Part shown: positions 11,201-24,609 of the stretch, piece by piece | How the letters are laid out: every line of letters starts with the position of its first letter | Position numbering within the stretch: position 1 is the first letter of the stretch | Notes under the pieces: generated by a model | Database searches by the model: none | Told to the model about the DNA's origin: nothing | The model's input: only the letters and a program-made list of their open reading frames with translations | Translations under genes and position numbers: made by a program | NCBI RefSeq assembly: GCF_001949145.1 | Contig: NW_019091423.1 | Location: 1,076,888-1,140,887 of the forward strand | Length of the DNA: 64,000 nucleotides | Direction of reading: 5' to 3' | Source of the DNA: Acanthaster planci | Taxonomy: Eukaryota > Echinodermata > Asteroidea > Valvatida > Acanthasteridae

Positions 11201-14200
11201 TTTGCATGAGAGTTTGTTTGCATCCTCTGAATCAAGAGTTTCAGTGTGTGGTAAATAGGGCAGTAAATCCTGTCAAAGGAAAGAAAATACTTTTGGTGTA
11301 GAAGGAACTGGTTGGGAGGAGAATGGAGAAGGAATGGGACTTGTATGCACAGGAACCACCACGTCACCACCTGCAGAGATTAGCCTCTAATTTAAACCTG
11401 CACAGAGTTCTAATCCGATCCATTTTTGACTCCACTTTGCTCAATGAAGCGGTAAGACCAAGCTTTAAAGATTCAATCATGGGTGAAATGTTTGGAGAAG
11501 GTATGGAGACTGCAGGTTAATGATAAAAATATAAGGGTCACAGGTCTTCAGTCCTCAATCCTCCGATTTCAATATGATTTTTATGTACACCTTAGGGAGT
11601 TAGGGTTAAACCAGCATATACCAGATGCAAACCTACCAGATGCAAACCATGACAAAGAGGAGGTGAAATTTTCAGACTCAGTGTAGAGTAATAATTCAAC
11701 ACTGGATTCTTCTTTACAGTCAAATATACCTACAGGTCAGCAGAAATTTATAATGTTAAGCTAATAATGTTCATGATGCCAGGGCCATGTTTTGGCGACC
11801 CCTAACGAGAAACGTGTGTGATGTCAAAGTCATAACCAGGAACATATTAAGGGTGGCCCATAAAAACAAACACTCAAAAATGTATACGCCATTTGACAAA
11901 GGCAAGCAAGAGGAAGCAGATGACAGTCGATGAATATCGTTTTAACTCAACATTGGGCATGTTTCTCACCAGTGCTGCTTTCTCTTTTCACGTACATTCA
12001 AGAAGAAAGTACTGTATCTCTTTGCTTTGCTGCATATAACAACAAATTTGGAAATGTATAATCCACTCATTTCAGGGCTGACAAAAACTGTTTGTTAATT
12101 TTCTGCCATTTTGAAACAGCGCTGAACCAACTCCAACTTTCGGTTTGAGTTCGATCAGAACAATGACATCACAGAGGCATAACTGAAGTCGTGAAAACAC
12201 TTAACCAATGACCAAAGCTGAAACAAGTTCATGCTTCGGGTTGGCAAAACACGCCCCTGGAGAGGTTTGTCAACAGCTACCAACCCAACAGTCTGTACAC
12301 TCAACAGTGTGTTGCATTCGGTTTAAACTGAGTTAGTTGAAATCAAAATGCGAAAGTGGCAATTTCTGACGTATGCAGTTCATCCAAACTATTCAAGCAC
12401 ATACCTAATTTGCAGGATCTGTTAGGCTGAGTAAATATTTGTTTTAATAGTCCTCACTCTTTCTAAACAAACATTATTTTGGGCAGATTGTGCTAACGTA
12501 AATAGCAGTGAGGTTCAGACAGCTGGTTCTTCCATTTGACACCTATTCCAGGAATACATGATTCCAATAACTAGTCCTGGCAGTACTAAATACCACATGC
12601 CTTGCCAGCTCAGTACATGTGACCACACTCACTTGGAAAGAATGCAAGTTTGATATCATCAACACGACACTCGTTAATCTTTGGCACCTAGCTATGACAA
12701 TTCCAGCAACTTAAACATTATTTCATTTCATAAGTTAATCATGTAACCCATTAAAACCACAGATCCAATGTGAACATAACAGTGCACTGACACAGCAATG
12801 TGGAATATTCTCAGTACTGGGCTCAAGTCTAAATTCACTTTTTTTCCCTTTGGAACCTGTTCAGAAATTTGACCTAGATGTAAGGTATAGTACCTGTGCC
12901 ATGTGGTGAATGAGACACTGGTGGTAAGTATACTCAAGTTGCATGGTCAACAGGAAGTGATCAGATAGATAGCAGTGGGAAGCCACTGACTTCAAATCTC
13001 AGTTCTTGCTCTGGTTGGAGTCTGTCATCAAGGATTTCAGCTTTGACACCAACTACTGCAAAGTTAATTTCCCGCTTCATTCACTCATTTATTTTACGTA
13101 TACAAAAGAAAACCACCAGAAAATTCCACTCATGGGGTAGCAATATGGATTCAACATACTTTATCATAATCTACAAGAATTTCAGCATGCAGCCCTAGAC
13201 AGTAAACCTCTAAGGCTCTATGGTGTAAATGGGTGACCAGATAAGAAATCATTACTGCATTGGCACAGTGCTTTAGAGCAGATGGTGTGTATGCTTTCAA
13301 AGTATGAGTGCAGTGGTACCACATTCATGGTGTCTCCTTGGACAAGTCTATTTGGCAAAGTGGCAAAGTTTGAACCATCTCTGACCTATTTTGGGTTCTA
13401 CTCCCCTTATTCTACACCTCTCCCACCCCCAACTTGCCAACACGCCTAGCTTCCAATGCCATCTGGGCAAAGCTCAATTCAACTCCAAAGGCAAACCCAT
13501 AGTCAGAGCACATAGTGAGTGATTATTAAAATCCACTGTGATTGTGAATGAAAAGAATGGTACATGTACATGCTAGGCATTTCAAAGGTTGGTACGGAAG
13601 CCAGTATCTCTGAATGAAATTCATATCATGCCCTGTACACACACATTTCATTAATAGAACAGTTAACACTGAAAAGTAATATGATTTATTTGTTGCCGCC
13701 CTGCTTACTATTATTACTAGTGTTAAATGTCACCCATGACAATTTCATTGAATTGCCCGCACAAATTATGCCACGTATTTGGACCTGTACGCCAAACTGC
13801 TTATTATGCAAACTGTTAGTAAATTCAAACTAAGGCTGTAGCACAGCCCATATGTTTGTCAGTAAGGCTCCCTGGTTATTTGTCCTGAAATGAAAACCAG
13901 ATGCCCAACCTTATGGCTGACACTTCATTCAGCACAGACAGTGTGCTAACCTAACGTTTATTTCACAGCAAAGAAATCAATGCCTACAGCTGCAAGGACT
14001 TTTTAGAAAGCGCAGTAATAATTCTTATGAGCTACAATTCTGTCTCTGAAATTGGTGCAGCCTGCAGGAGAGATAGTTGTGTCAGTATGACAATACCAGA
14101 AAACATGGACCAACATCTTGAATGTAATTCACAAAATGTGTACCAATCAATTTCAACAAGTAGCTGAATATGGTGTAGAAAAGTTACATGCACTTTGATA

Positions 14201-16984
14201 TTTTGCTGAGAAATATTAACACTTAAAATTGCACAAAACTTTAGCTTAGTCAACCCAATTTAAAAGAGAATTTATTTTGTGAGCTTCGCAACTTTTTGTA
14301 GTAAACTTCATGAAATTGAAGTGGCTTTTGTTATTACAATAAAACACTCATATTTTATCTTCATTTAATAAAATACGACTGGAACCAAGTTGACAGTACA
14401 TTTTGCACAACATGTATATTTTGAGAAATTATTCTGATTTCAGAGAGAAAGTCCGATTCCTGACAGAAAGTCTGTTTACTGACGTATAAAAAACTTTCCT
14501 GTTAAAATCACTCTTAGCAAAAAACATCGATATCAAATATAAAAAAAGGTTTTAGGACACATTTTACCAAATATGCATATATTTAAAACCTTAAAAACTG
14601 TTTACAGAGTACAACCAGGGCGGAAACATAATAAGATACCAAGAAAAAACTTCTGGTATTAGTTGATTAAGACATTTGAAGAGTTACCACAGTTAATAAT
14701 TATGCACACAAAATTCAAGTAAAAATTTTAGATTTTAGAGCCAAAGACTAAAACAAATAATTGGACCATCCCTATTTCACTGTCATCTGGCATGGAAACA
14801 GCAAGGAAAGGAAGACATTAATACATCATGCTGATCAGATATACCGATTAAGTATCGCTACATGATTTCAACTGTCACTCATAACTGTCACACAAAAATG
14901 GTTAAACTCAATTCACCCTCGGCGGAGAGAAAAAAAAAATTGTTGGAAGTAATTCCTACATGTGCTTTAGTTCATACTGAGTAAGCAACATGTCCGACAT
15001 CAACAGCTTGCCACAAAGCAGTGATTCAGACCCCCCCATTTCTCCTTACTGTACAATCAAAGGAGAGATGCTAGTCTAGCATATGACGTGGGTCATACGT
15101 AAAATGGACGTGCCTTGTATACTAAAAATAACCATCCACAGCCTGTGCATCTCTGCTTGTGTTTGTTCATACGCTCGATCTTTGGACAGAGTCTTCATCA
15201 CCTAGACACCACACGATGATGATCTAATTTTGGTTAACAATTCCAATGGATTTTTTTTTCAACAATTCAGAGAAAGAAGAGTAATTTTTGGAGTCTGAAC
15301 ACATGTTGATAGTCATGCTTTTGAGAACTTCTAGAAAATACGGAGTGAGGTTTTTCTCACTAAAGATTGTTCAGTTAAATTGAAGTGCCAATCCCATATT
15401 CCCATTTCATTACAAGCAATACCCAATTTTCCACACAAACATAACACCATGCACAAGTCTTTGTCTCCACTTTGCAAAATAATTTCATAAATTAATTCAG
15501 TTAAATTGCATTTGAAATTTCAGGGTCATGCTACCAAAGATAAAAGTCAACATACGAATTCATCTTTCGAATGAATCCGGTCACTTTGGTTTAGGAGCCT
15601 CGGACATCAAAGGTCAAACAGAATCGTGTAAGTGTCCTATCATACATCCTAAAAATAATATTGAAGGTAGATAGGTACACCTTTTGTTTGGCCAGTAATA
15701 TGAGGGTAGATGGTGGTGAGTTATTCTCATTTTGGAACAGTTAGCAACCGATATTAACAGATTTTAATGAGTCACATGTTGATACTCATATCAACATAGT
15801 TAAATCACTGGTTGAGTGGTTGAAGAACTTCAGAATTCTGAAAGCAGATTGTTGTGGGTCCAACTACACAAAAACAGGCTCCTTTTTAAGACCAACCAGC
15901 TTTAAAAAATGAAATAATAATGATAACAATAATACAACTATACAGGATAATGCATGCAACAATTAGGTTCTGTTGCTGGTACAGCTGTATATGCAGTTTT
16001 TAATTAATGTCCTCAAATAAAAGATGCAGGTTCTGCATGATGTGCTTGGTAGGGCCGGGTGATCACACATGGTTTTTTTTTGCTTGACCCTGTGAAAGAG
16101 CTGACACTGCTTCAAAATGCTTCATTTTTTTTTCAAAAGTCTCACACGTGTTCCACTGACCATACCAAAATGCCTTAGGCCTACCAACCTGAATTCATTA
16201 AGTATATCCTCAAAGCATTTGTTAGGCCTAGGCATAATGTAAATAAAAATTTTCTGTCATGTTTTTGCAATCTATCAAGCAGAAGGCATTCTTGTCCTCT
16301 ATCCAATCTTCCTCAGCAACACCACATTGACATATTCTAAGAAACCTATCATGAACTAAAAAGAAAACAAATGTAAAATCTTCCAACGCATAAACAGTCT
16401 GAAGCATTCCATTCCTAATTGTTTTTAAAAAAAACTTTCCGCACTTCTGATCTTAAACCAATACTGATGTTAAACCAATAAGCCATAGTCAGAATTGTTA
16501 TGAACTAGATACTTACGCCTAGCCAAGTCATGGTACTTCAGCCCTGAAAACTGAACGAATCTGATTTTTTTTCACATGGCTCACAGCAATAAATATCATG
16601 ATTAACATTCCAACATAGGAAGAACAAGACAGAAAGTATGACCAAAAAAAAGTCAAAGCATGATTTAGATGTTATCCGTGGTGTTTGAACAGGGCCCTCT
16701 CAAATGGAGACTTGTGTGAATGGTAAAGAAATCCAGCACCATAAAAGTGTATATTTACACAAACTCTGGAATTCAAAATAAACAAACAAGGAACCTCTGC
16801 ACTAGAGCCCCTAAATCTCTCCACTGACATGAAAAGCTAGGCTGTGATTGTAATCAAAGTATTTTACACAGAAGGGTGGAATTCAAGAATACACCGAAGT
16901 CGGAATTTCATCATTTAGGTATCAGTAGGTTTGTAATGGAGGCCTAAATACATTTAATAAGACACAGGGTGAAAAATCAGGCCA

Positions 16985-17110
16985 AGTTGAAAAATGTGTC
17001 TTGTCCATTTTTTGTTCTTTAGCAGGAGGTTGTGGGTTCGAGTCCCACCCAAGTACATTTGTGTTTTTTTCACAAGCCTTCGGGGGCATACACTGAGTAT
17101 ACAGTGTTAA
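16985..17110 (+). mobile_element. tRNA-derived SINE-like remnant
   Basis: A near-perfect RNA polymerase III B box (GGTTCGAGTCC, 17035-17045) sits in GTGGGTTCGAGTCCCACCC, which can form a T-arm-like stem. The flanking sequence does not form a full tRNA, and the A-box side is poorly preserved, so this is a SINE fragment rather than a tRNA gene. The opposite strand reads GWDSNPQPPA, a translation often produced by antisense tRNA-derived repeats. Confidence 0.5.
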
Positions 17111-18560
17111 AATACATGTCGGGCAGGGCAAAAATCCAAAATTAATTTCCATTTTTTGATGTTGAGAAAACAGAGGAGGTAGCCATGCTTTTTACCCTCG
17201 CTAACTTTTCCAAGATTGTGAATAGGTATTTTGCTGGCCACTTCTGCTAATACTTTTGTGTCTGCAAAAAAGGGAGCAGCTGCTTAAATTGCATTGTTAG
17301 AAACAATTCAAGTCAAAATACGTTGAAAATTTCACAAAATACAAAAACAATAAAGGGGGGATTAGTCAGCCTTGTGGAGTCAATTACACTGTCAATAAAT
17401 GCCAAGCACCTGTAACTTAAGCAATTATCCCTTTGGAATAGTTAAATAATTCAAGGTCATTCTGATTGGTGAGTTTACAGCAGTCTATGCAAGCATTTAT
17501 TTCAAATGTGTCATAAGGAGGCTGCAAAAACTTCTTTGACCTCATATCAGAGGGAACACCAAGGATGAACTTATATCTCTAATCAAGTAGTTAGCCTTTT
17601 GACTTGTTTTCAACAGAGTGGCATTAAGTGTTCACTATCCCAGCATATTTGTTGATAGATTATGACACTCTCAAGAAAGTGCAATCCTGGAGCTTGTACT
17701 TTATGGATTAAATGTTTGTAAAAATTTCTCTTTACTACAGACTCTTGTTTGGCTACATCACAAGCACCATTTTTGCCAACCATAGTTGGCAAATCTACTG
17801 GTTGGCCCCAAGTACAAAAAAACCATAAGAATAATCTATAAAGTGTTACAAAAATTATGAAACTACTAAAACACTACAAAGTAAATATTTGTATTAACTT
17901 CTAAAACAGAAATTCCTTGCAATTATAACCACAATGGAAAATGTGCATTTGAGGCAGAAATCATTGCCAACAAGACTGAATTTTCTGCAAAAGGTGGTGT
18001 AAGTTTGTAAATAATTTTTTCCCAACTCCATGTTTCACACATATGATAAGCATATCATGCAGTTAATCCCACACAAGATACTCAACTTGCTTGACTTTCA
18101 CATTACCCCCAAATAAGAAAATATTCCTTTAGTTTCAACGAGACATCTACCGCAATTTTTGCTTTCTATGGATGATTACATTGGGCAAAGACCAACACCC
18201 CAAAGAAAAATATACCATGAGGATGTGGGCATAAATTGAACAGTGAAACAACAAAATTTAACTCAGACAGGATACATAATTTTCCACGCTAAGTGCAAGA
18301 ATATTTCCAGATCAGACAGCATGAACTCACCCTTTGATGCAACAATTTTTAGTATTGAGTTACAGGTTGTTGACTGCATTAATTTCAGGATGCACAGAAT
18401 GCAGCCCACACATCTGCAGCAGACAATGTAATGTCATGACTGTGCATTACTGCACACAATCATTACGTACAATAGGTAAATATTCACACCTGTAAGTGGC
18501 CATTTGCTAATCACGTGAAACCAGACACAGGCTACATGTATGTCTGCTATACAGAGAGCC

Positions 18561-18590
18561 TCTCTCTCTCGCCAAAAAAAAAAAAAAAAA
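18561..18590. repeat. CT run and 17-base A tract
   Basis: A short CT repeat is followed by 17 consecutive A bases (18574-18590). On the minus strand this is a poly-T tract about 60 bases downstream of the donor of the candidate first exon. Confidence 0.9.
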
Positions 18591-18651
18591 GAAGACGAAT
18601 GACAGCATCATCAAGAAGGACCTCAAAGAAGAAAAGATGAAGATGACATAC

Positions 18652-18724
18652 CTTTCTTCCCAAGCATCCTTCGGAAGGAACGTCTGAGCCTAGTGCCACG
18701 ATTACCATGATTATTTCCCTCCAT
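18652..18724 (-). CDS. trio: Candidate alternative first coding exon of a short (GEF2-only) Trio isoform
   Basis: On the minus strand an ATG at 18724 lies in a strong start context (A at -3, G at +4) with an in-frame TAA nine bases upstream. It opens 24 codons: MEGNNHGNRG, then TRLRRSFRRMLGKK, then one base. The donor is AAAG then GTATGTC. The phase-1 end is exactly what the exon at 2019-2094 requires, so the product would read straight into KWLTSPVR and the DH2-PH2 half, omitting spectrin repeats, GEF1 and SH3-1. Vertebrate KALRN has a short isoform (Duet) whose unique first exon enters the protein just ahead of the same linker. The RLRRSFRRMLGKK stretch is strongly basic and could associate with membranes (inference). 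An AT-rich TATA-like string lies about 150 bases upstream (18871-18882). It could instead be a chance ORF. Confidence 0.62.
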
Positions 18725-21700
18725 TTTGGATTATTGAGTGTAGGGAAAAAAGCTGAAGATCATCTACTTGTCTACATCCATGCATGTGAGGCTGCAGGTG
18801 AAATGCTTCTTCTTTTAATTGTTATTGCTGAAAATGTGCTACCCGTGCCTGTGTGTATAGTGATGAGATGTATATTTTTTAAGTTGCTATACCCGCCTTG
18901 CATTGTACATGTACATGTAGAGAACTGAGTGTGCATAGTACTACCGTGCGATAGTGGCTGACTATCTCTCTGCCAATGTATATGCAAGCATTATAATTCT
19001 ACCATCTGTCCTCAGTTGTTCCCCTTGACTATGTGGCCGATCCAGTCTGTAGCCTTACTCCCTCTGTAGTGAGGGTGCTGCAGCCTTTGCCTATGTTAAT
19101 CAGGTTAGATGATGCTATATGATGAGCAATTGATGGTCTGGAGCTTCAACTTGCGGTTTGTGACCATACCACAGTGCTAAGGGAGGTACCCAACCAGCAA
19201 AGGTCTTCTTGTTCTGGCTTTTTTCTGCAATTCCCCCACGGGAATCCACATCAGCTTTCTAAGGTTTAATTCACAAACGAAATCTGAGCACTTTTTAGTG
19301 ATAATTGACTAAACTAATTAGAAGTTGAAACAACTACTTGAACTCATTCTCAAGATTTAGGAATGTGGTCTTGTCGTGGATTACGAGTAGAGTCAATTTT
19401 ATCAACAGCACCCTTAGATTGGAATTTTCTCACCCATCTCTATCAGTACATCTGTATAATTCACAAAAGGGCAATCTATTAAGAGCTTCCACTGCACAAG
19501 GTGATGATGAAGGGTTTCTTTGCCATGCTCTGAGTAATTTGTAAAATGTGGAGAAACTATTGGAGTGGTGTGGAATATATTGTGTTCCTATTCTACAATA
19601 CTGTTTCAGTAAGAGAACACCAAGAAATAGTAATATGCATGTTCTACAGCACCTGTAATATTACTTGGTTTATACATGTAGCGAATAGCACAGTGTTTTC
19701 CTTTTCCCTTTGTTTTAATTGATTGGGTACCAATCATCATTTGACAGGTGGAAGGGCAATCGGGTACATGTTTCTTTTTCTCACACAACTTATCACAATG
19801 CAACAAATGGCTTAATTGTGTCCTCATGCCAGCACCTGAAATTTATTGAATACTTGCAAATTTCATAAATATTGATTTTGAGCCATTTTTAATAATTGAC
19901 AGCTAACACAATGCTATTTGAACAAAGATTTTTGTTTAAAGCCAAGAAGTTAAAATCAGCTGCCACACTACAAACTCACGCTATTTTCTGGCTTCAGGTT
20001 AAGGGAGGAAAGGTCAATTAAGCCACGTAGGTCAGTTCATGTCACATACTATCAGGACTTCAAGATCCCTAGCTTAATTGCTCCATACAGCTCCCATGCA
20101 TGTTTTCTCCATCTACAACAAACAGCAAGACTGTCATTTCAAGTGATAATGAATCGTTGAGCTGATTAATTTGGGCAATACTAACGATTGTTAAACAGGT
20201 TTAGATCGTGGAGATCAGCCACAAATAAATATGATTAACTCTCCATAGAAATCAGCGGTAGTGGTGGAGAAGCAAAATCATCTCATGAAATTCAGACGCA
20301 GGAATTCTACATCTTCAGATGGATATACCTGTATTTGGGGGGCAAGGGACAGCCAATTCCAGCCAATTCACTTCTGCTAAGTACAATCTGTGGAATTCAA
20401 TTACTATAAAAAAATGGAGGTTTTCAACAAGCAATGTCTTGAGGGTGTCAATTCCAAAATTAACATTTGATTCTTTGCACAGAAAAATGTCTGCAAAGAA
20501 AGAACTAAACAAGACCAGGGACAAAAGAAATATCGGGGTTTTTCTGAAATTTATAAAAATTACATTATGATTAGGACAATTTTAGTGTTTAACACCTCAT
20601 AAAACACTTCATATGAATAATCGAGTCATATGAGTCTAATATGAATGTGAAAGCAAATTCATGATCACTGAGCATTCCAAACAGCATGCATCACTATGAA
20701 AGTTTGCATTTATAAATATGTACTTGTTATGGGACAGCTTAAAACCATAAACCTCTACAGTAAATCTGTACTTTTTTATCACTCCCAGTAAAGCAAGCAT
20801 CCTGTGTACTTTCAAACATGACAGCAATTATTTATCTCATTCATTTACAGATATTTGTGTCAACATTTAAGATGAACTAGGTTGAGGTGCCTCCATGGTT
20901 GAGGTGAACTCTTTTTGACATTAAGCCATCATTTACATTTATCTCTGAATTATGGCAAAGGGTTTGGTAATAGAGAACCAGTACCAGGGACTTAAGAGCC
21001 CTCTTCCCTAGATCGGCTTGCGATCTTTAAATTACGTTCAGCCAAATAAATCACACTCTAATTATAATTCGGTTCCAGCGTTGCCCTGGCAGACTCATTT
21101 TATAAATACGGATGCAGGCTTTGCTTGTGTCACCCTCCAATGTAGAGGGGAAAGACAGGAAAGTTAGAACCAACAAATACAGAAGGGGACTTTGACCTGA
21201 GTAGCTCAGGCAAAATGTCATCTCATTCAATACAAATTATTGGGGCTTTATTAGTGACTGGTTGTTTATTGTACTTGCTGGCAGTATTGAAGTTAACGGC
21301 ACTCCAGTGGCAGCAGACAGTTTAATTCTTCATTTATACTCATGTACGTGTGCAGATGTGCTAAATATTTGATTCGATTGTTAGTTCAGATTGATGAAAA
21401 AGAACTGTGGAATAATTTTGACAGAAATTAGATGTCTGAAGATGTTGGAGATGGACAGTCATTTCTGTACAACAGGCTAGTATTTTTTTCTTTACAAAGT
21501 CAAAGCTAAACTTAAGAAAGACAAGGAAATTTTTGGAAAGAAATGACAATCCATAAGAAGAGTCCAACTTATAGAAAGTGTGATTCTGTAAGTTTACTGC
21601 AATGTGTTAGGGTAAGGTAAGCAATTTAGCATTAGATACTCAAGAACACTTTCCACGTTTGAAGGCGAATTGAAAAGAGTCTGAATAAGGACCAAGATGT

Positions 21701-22540
21701 GCTACTTTGAACTCATCACATCAAGACAATGCATAGCCATAACAGTCCCAAATCCTTCAATTTCAACACACCCTACATACACCACTACATTACACCCTAG
21801 GGCGTCAGGGTTAAACAATAATTCGCTTTGCAAATATCTTTAAGAAACAAGAAATATCTGGTCTTCAGTTTAGGTATTACTATGCAAAAACCTCAACCCA
21901 ACCCACAAGAAATTCTATCTGTTTGTTGTTTGATAAGATCACAGTTACTAGTGTCCAGAAAACGAAGAAAAAAATGCCTTACAGGTAAGATCATTTCAAA
22001 TGATATAGCCAGCAATCCGACAGACATATCAATGAAAGCACTTAGGTGGTGATTTCAGATGCAATATGAGCAATTAGGTTAAGTAAATCTTGGCACTTTT
22101 CTTCCTCTTTTTTCTCCTCCTGTTCCTATCTCTGGGATGAATTAGAGCAGCATACACACCTCTAATTCTACCAGCATGCTGATAAAAATTTATCCTGACA
22201 CTTTTGTTGATGTAGGCATTGTGTGAAATATCTTTTAATTTGGAGACTGTGAGTGTTAATGAATTCAGAGCATGAATGAAAAAAGGAGACTATCATTTCT
22301 AGATAACAAAATGACCACTGTGAAACAAATCAAAGCTGCATGTACAAATCAGATCCATAGGTCAATAAAACATGCTAAATTCCTTAAAACATTTTAAATG
22401 GATTTTGGCAAGGCTGAGAGAAAATTCTTTGTCCGCCACTTACTCATAATGAATGGAGCCATCTAGCGAAGTCAAGACCTTTTTGCATTACCTGGTGCCC
22501 ATCTCATGCTGCCAAATCGTATAAATTCACCACCGTAGCT

Positions 22541-22554
22541 GTTTCCATGGCAAT
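22541..22554. promoter_or_regulatory. RFX X-box-like site
   Basis: GTTTCCATGGCAAT matches the palindromic RFX consensus GTTNCCATGGNAAC at all specified positions but the last. It lies about 3.8 kb upstream of the candidate internal first exon. Binding is not shown. Confidence 0.35.
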
Positions 22555-23530
22555 GCTGTCATGTGAGTCCAGATGGGTGGGTATTAGGCAGATATTTCCA
22601 AAGATACTCTTTGCGGGGTCGTCAAGGGGCTTATTGATTTTTTCCCTTCCAAACGCAAATGTGACTAAAAAAATGTTGATTGATTTAGTTGTCTGGGCCA
22701 CAGATTGCACACTGTGTATATTTGACAAAGGAGAAAGTGTAGGTTGGAACAAGTACATTAGCTAGTGAAATCCTGTTAATTATGAAAATCAGAAAGTGGC
22801 TTGTTTTCATTTAGATCTTCTCCATCTTAAAATTTACAAGTGTGGAGAATCCGGCCATCATTGAATAGGCCTGCCATGGTACATGTATGTTAATTAAGAA
22901 TTCCAGAATTTCAGTAGCTTACTCTGGCCTCACTTAATACAATCTCACAAGAAAAACAAAACAAAATCAACCCCCCCCCAAAAATAAAAGGAAGAGATAA
23001 AAACTGCAAATATGCAAATCAGCTTTCTGGGAAAATGTTGTCCTGCCAGGAATAAAAATGCAAATTACACATTTGTGTGACACAAAAAGTAGCATTTCTG
23101 ATAAAAATGACACAATCTTTCAGAAAAAAAAGTTTATTTAAGTGGCATTATAAATTTAAAACACAGCAAGTTCTAAAGAGGTGACATTTCTACCCTAGAT
23201 ACTACATACAAAGGATGCAATCAACCAACAAAATAAACATACCTGACCTTAAAGCCTATAGAAATCAATTCACTATGAATATTCCTTCACAGATAAAGTG
23301 AAAATACAACCACATCAGTCATAAAACATTCATCTAGCCCAAAAAGACAAAAGTCGAACTAATCAGTGGCAATTATAAAATAAAATTCCATCTCTCCTAT
23401 TGATATATTAGTTAAGATGGCCATGTCTTTCTTTCCCTTTGCAAATTTTCCTGACATGCATGGTTAAGGCATCCACTATGAAAACACATAATGGGTATCA
23501 CCACTCCAGGCATATATTATCCTGAACAAG

Positions 23531-23532
<2 letters not shown>

Positions 23533-23569
<37 letters not shown>

Positions 23570-23580
23570 GAGACGAGAGA
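23533..23580. repeat. (GA)n microsatellite
   Basis: A GA repeat runs to about 23560, is broken by AC, and continues with shorter GA runs to 23580. It is an ordinary polymorphic-type microsatellite in the intron. Confidence 0.95.
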
Positions 23581-24595
23581 GCCAATGACTGCATACATGC
23601 CATGCCAACGTGTGCCTTCCTAATTCAAATATATGCAGGGTTAGGTTGGCCACTGCTTCAGGTTAATACTGAGGAATAAATGCTGGCATATTCCAGCTGT
23701 GGTGATACACACCCACAGTTAGAAGTCTACAGTTATTCAGAATCAAATAATCTTGTCTGTGTTTTTACTTGAAACCATACTGCCTTGCAGGTATACTAAC
23801 CTAGAATTCCACCCCCAAATTTACGGGAAGAAATTTGGAGAAACGCGAGTAAATATTTACCCAAGATTACTACTACTAGACACAACAAGAGTGATTAAAC
23901 AGTCACAGTTTATTTGTTATGACTAACAGTATTCTGTGAATTCTAAAATGACACTTGTTAAAGTGCTTTTTGAATGTCTATTTTGCAATGTTAACAGCCC
24001 CGAATCATTTTAAACAGGAACGCTGCAGAATAAAAAGACAGTATCACTGCACAATCCTAAAAATCAATTAGTAAATCAGGTATCGTCAATGTCAGTTGCT
24101 TGCTGAAAACTACTGGTAATTATTCCAAAAAATTCAGAATTTAAAAATGAGTAGAATATAAGCACAGAGTTAAAGCCGATCTTAATGCCATGAATTCCAG
24201 CAAACGTCATGCTCAAGGTAGGTTGAATATTTAATGAGAGGTAGCCACGCTACGGCTCTTGATCCACCAGCTTGGCAAATTATTCATGGTTCACGTTAGC
24301 ATGACATTTACCAAAGCTCCTACAGTGAACCAAGAGAGAGAGACAGAGAAAAAAAAAATGATCCCTAGTCTCTGGCTGCCAATCTCCTCTGCTCTTACAC
24401 CTCCTTATGCTTTGTTCTCAGTGGAGGATGGAGGGGGGGAGGAATCAGTGGGGACATGACAACACTGATGGGGTCACTGGGTGACATTAAAGGCTGAGCA
24501 GACATGCTTATGGATGAAAAGACAATGTTCTGAAAAGGTCACTGAATAATCATTACAAAGCAGGGGTGGTGACAAGAAGGCGTGGTTGATATACA

Positions 24596-24609
24596 CCACT
24601 AGAGGGCAC
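24596..24609 (+). promoter_or_regulatory. CTCF core-like motif
   Basis: CCACTAGAGGGCAC agrees with the CTCF core consensus CCASYAGRKGGCRS at every position. CTCF is present in many bilaterians and organises chromatin loops. Here the site is about 5.9 kb upstream of the candidate internal first exon, where it might separate two promoters (inference). One motif match alone does not establish occupancy. Confidence 0.4.

Larger units (their letters stand above)
2095..18651 (-). other. trio: Intron, portion shared by long and short isoforms
   Basis: About 16.6 kb between the candidate internal first exon and the exon at 2019-2094. It contains the pyrimidine-rich tract, the 169-bp duplication, a fold-back element, a degenerate minisatellite, a SINE-like remnant near 17000 and one possible optional exon at 8243-8294. 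Nothing on the plus strand resembles a gene. From about 8700 to 16000 I see only AT-rich unique sequence with short A/T runs. Confidence 0.7.

Noticed and set aside
16517-16543. 27-nt phase 1-1 block with a strong donor (GTAAGTATC)
   Set aside because: The acceptor is mediocre and there is no homology. One or more such matches are expected by chance in a 50-kb intron.
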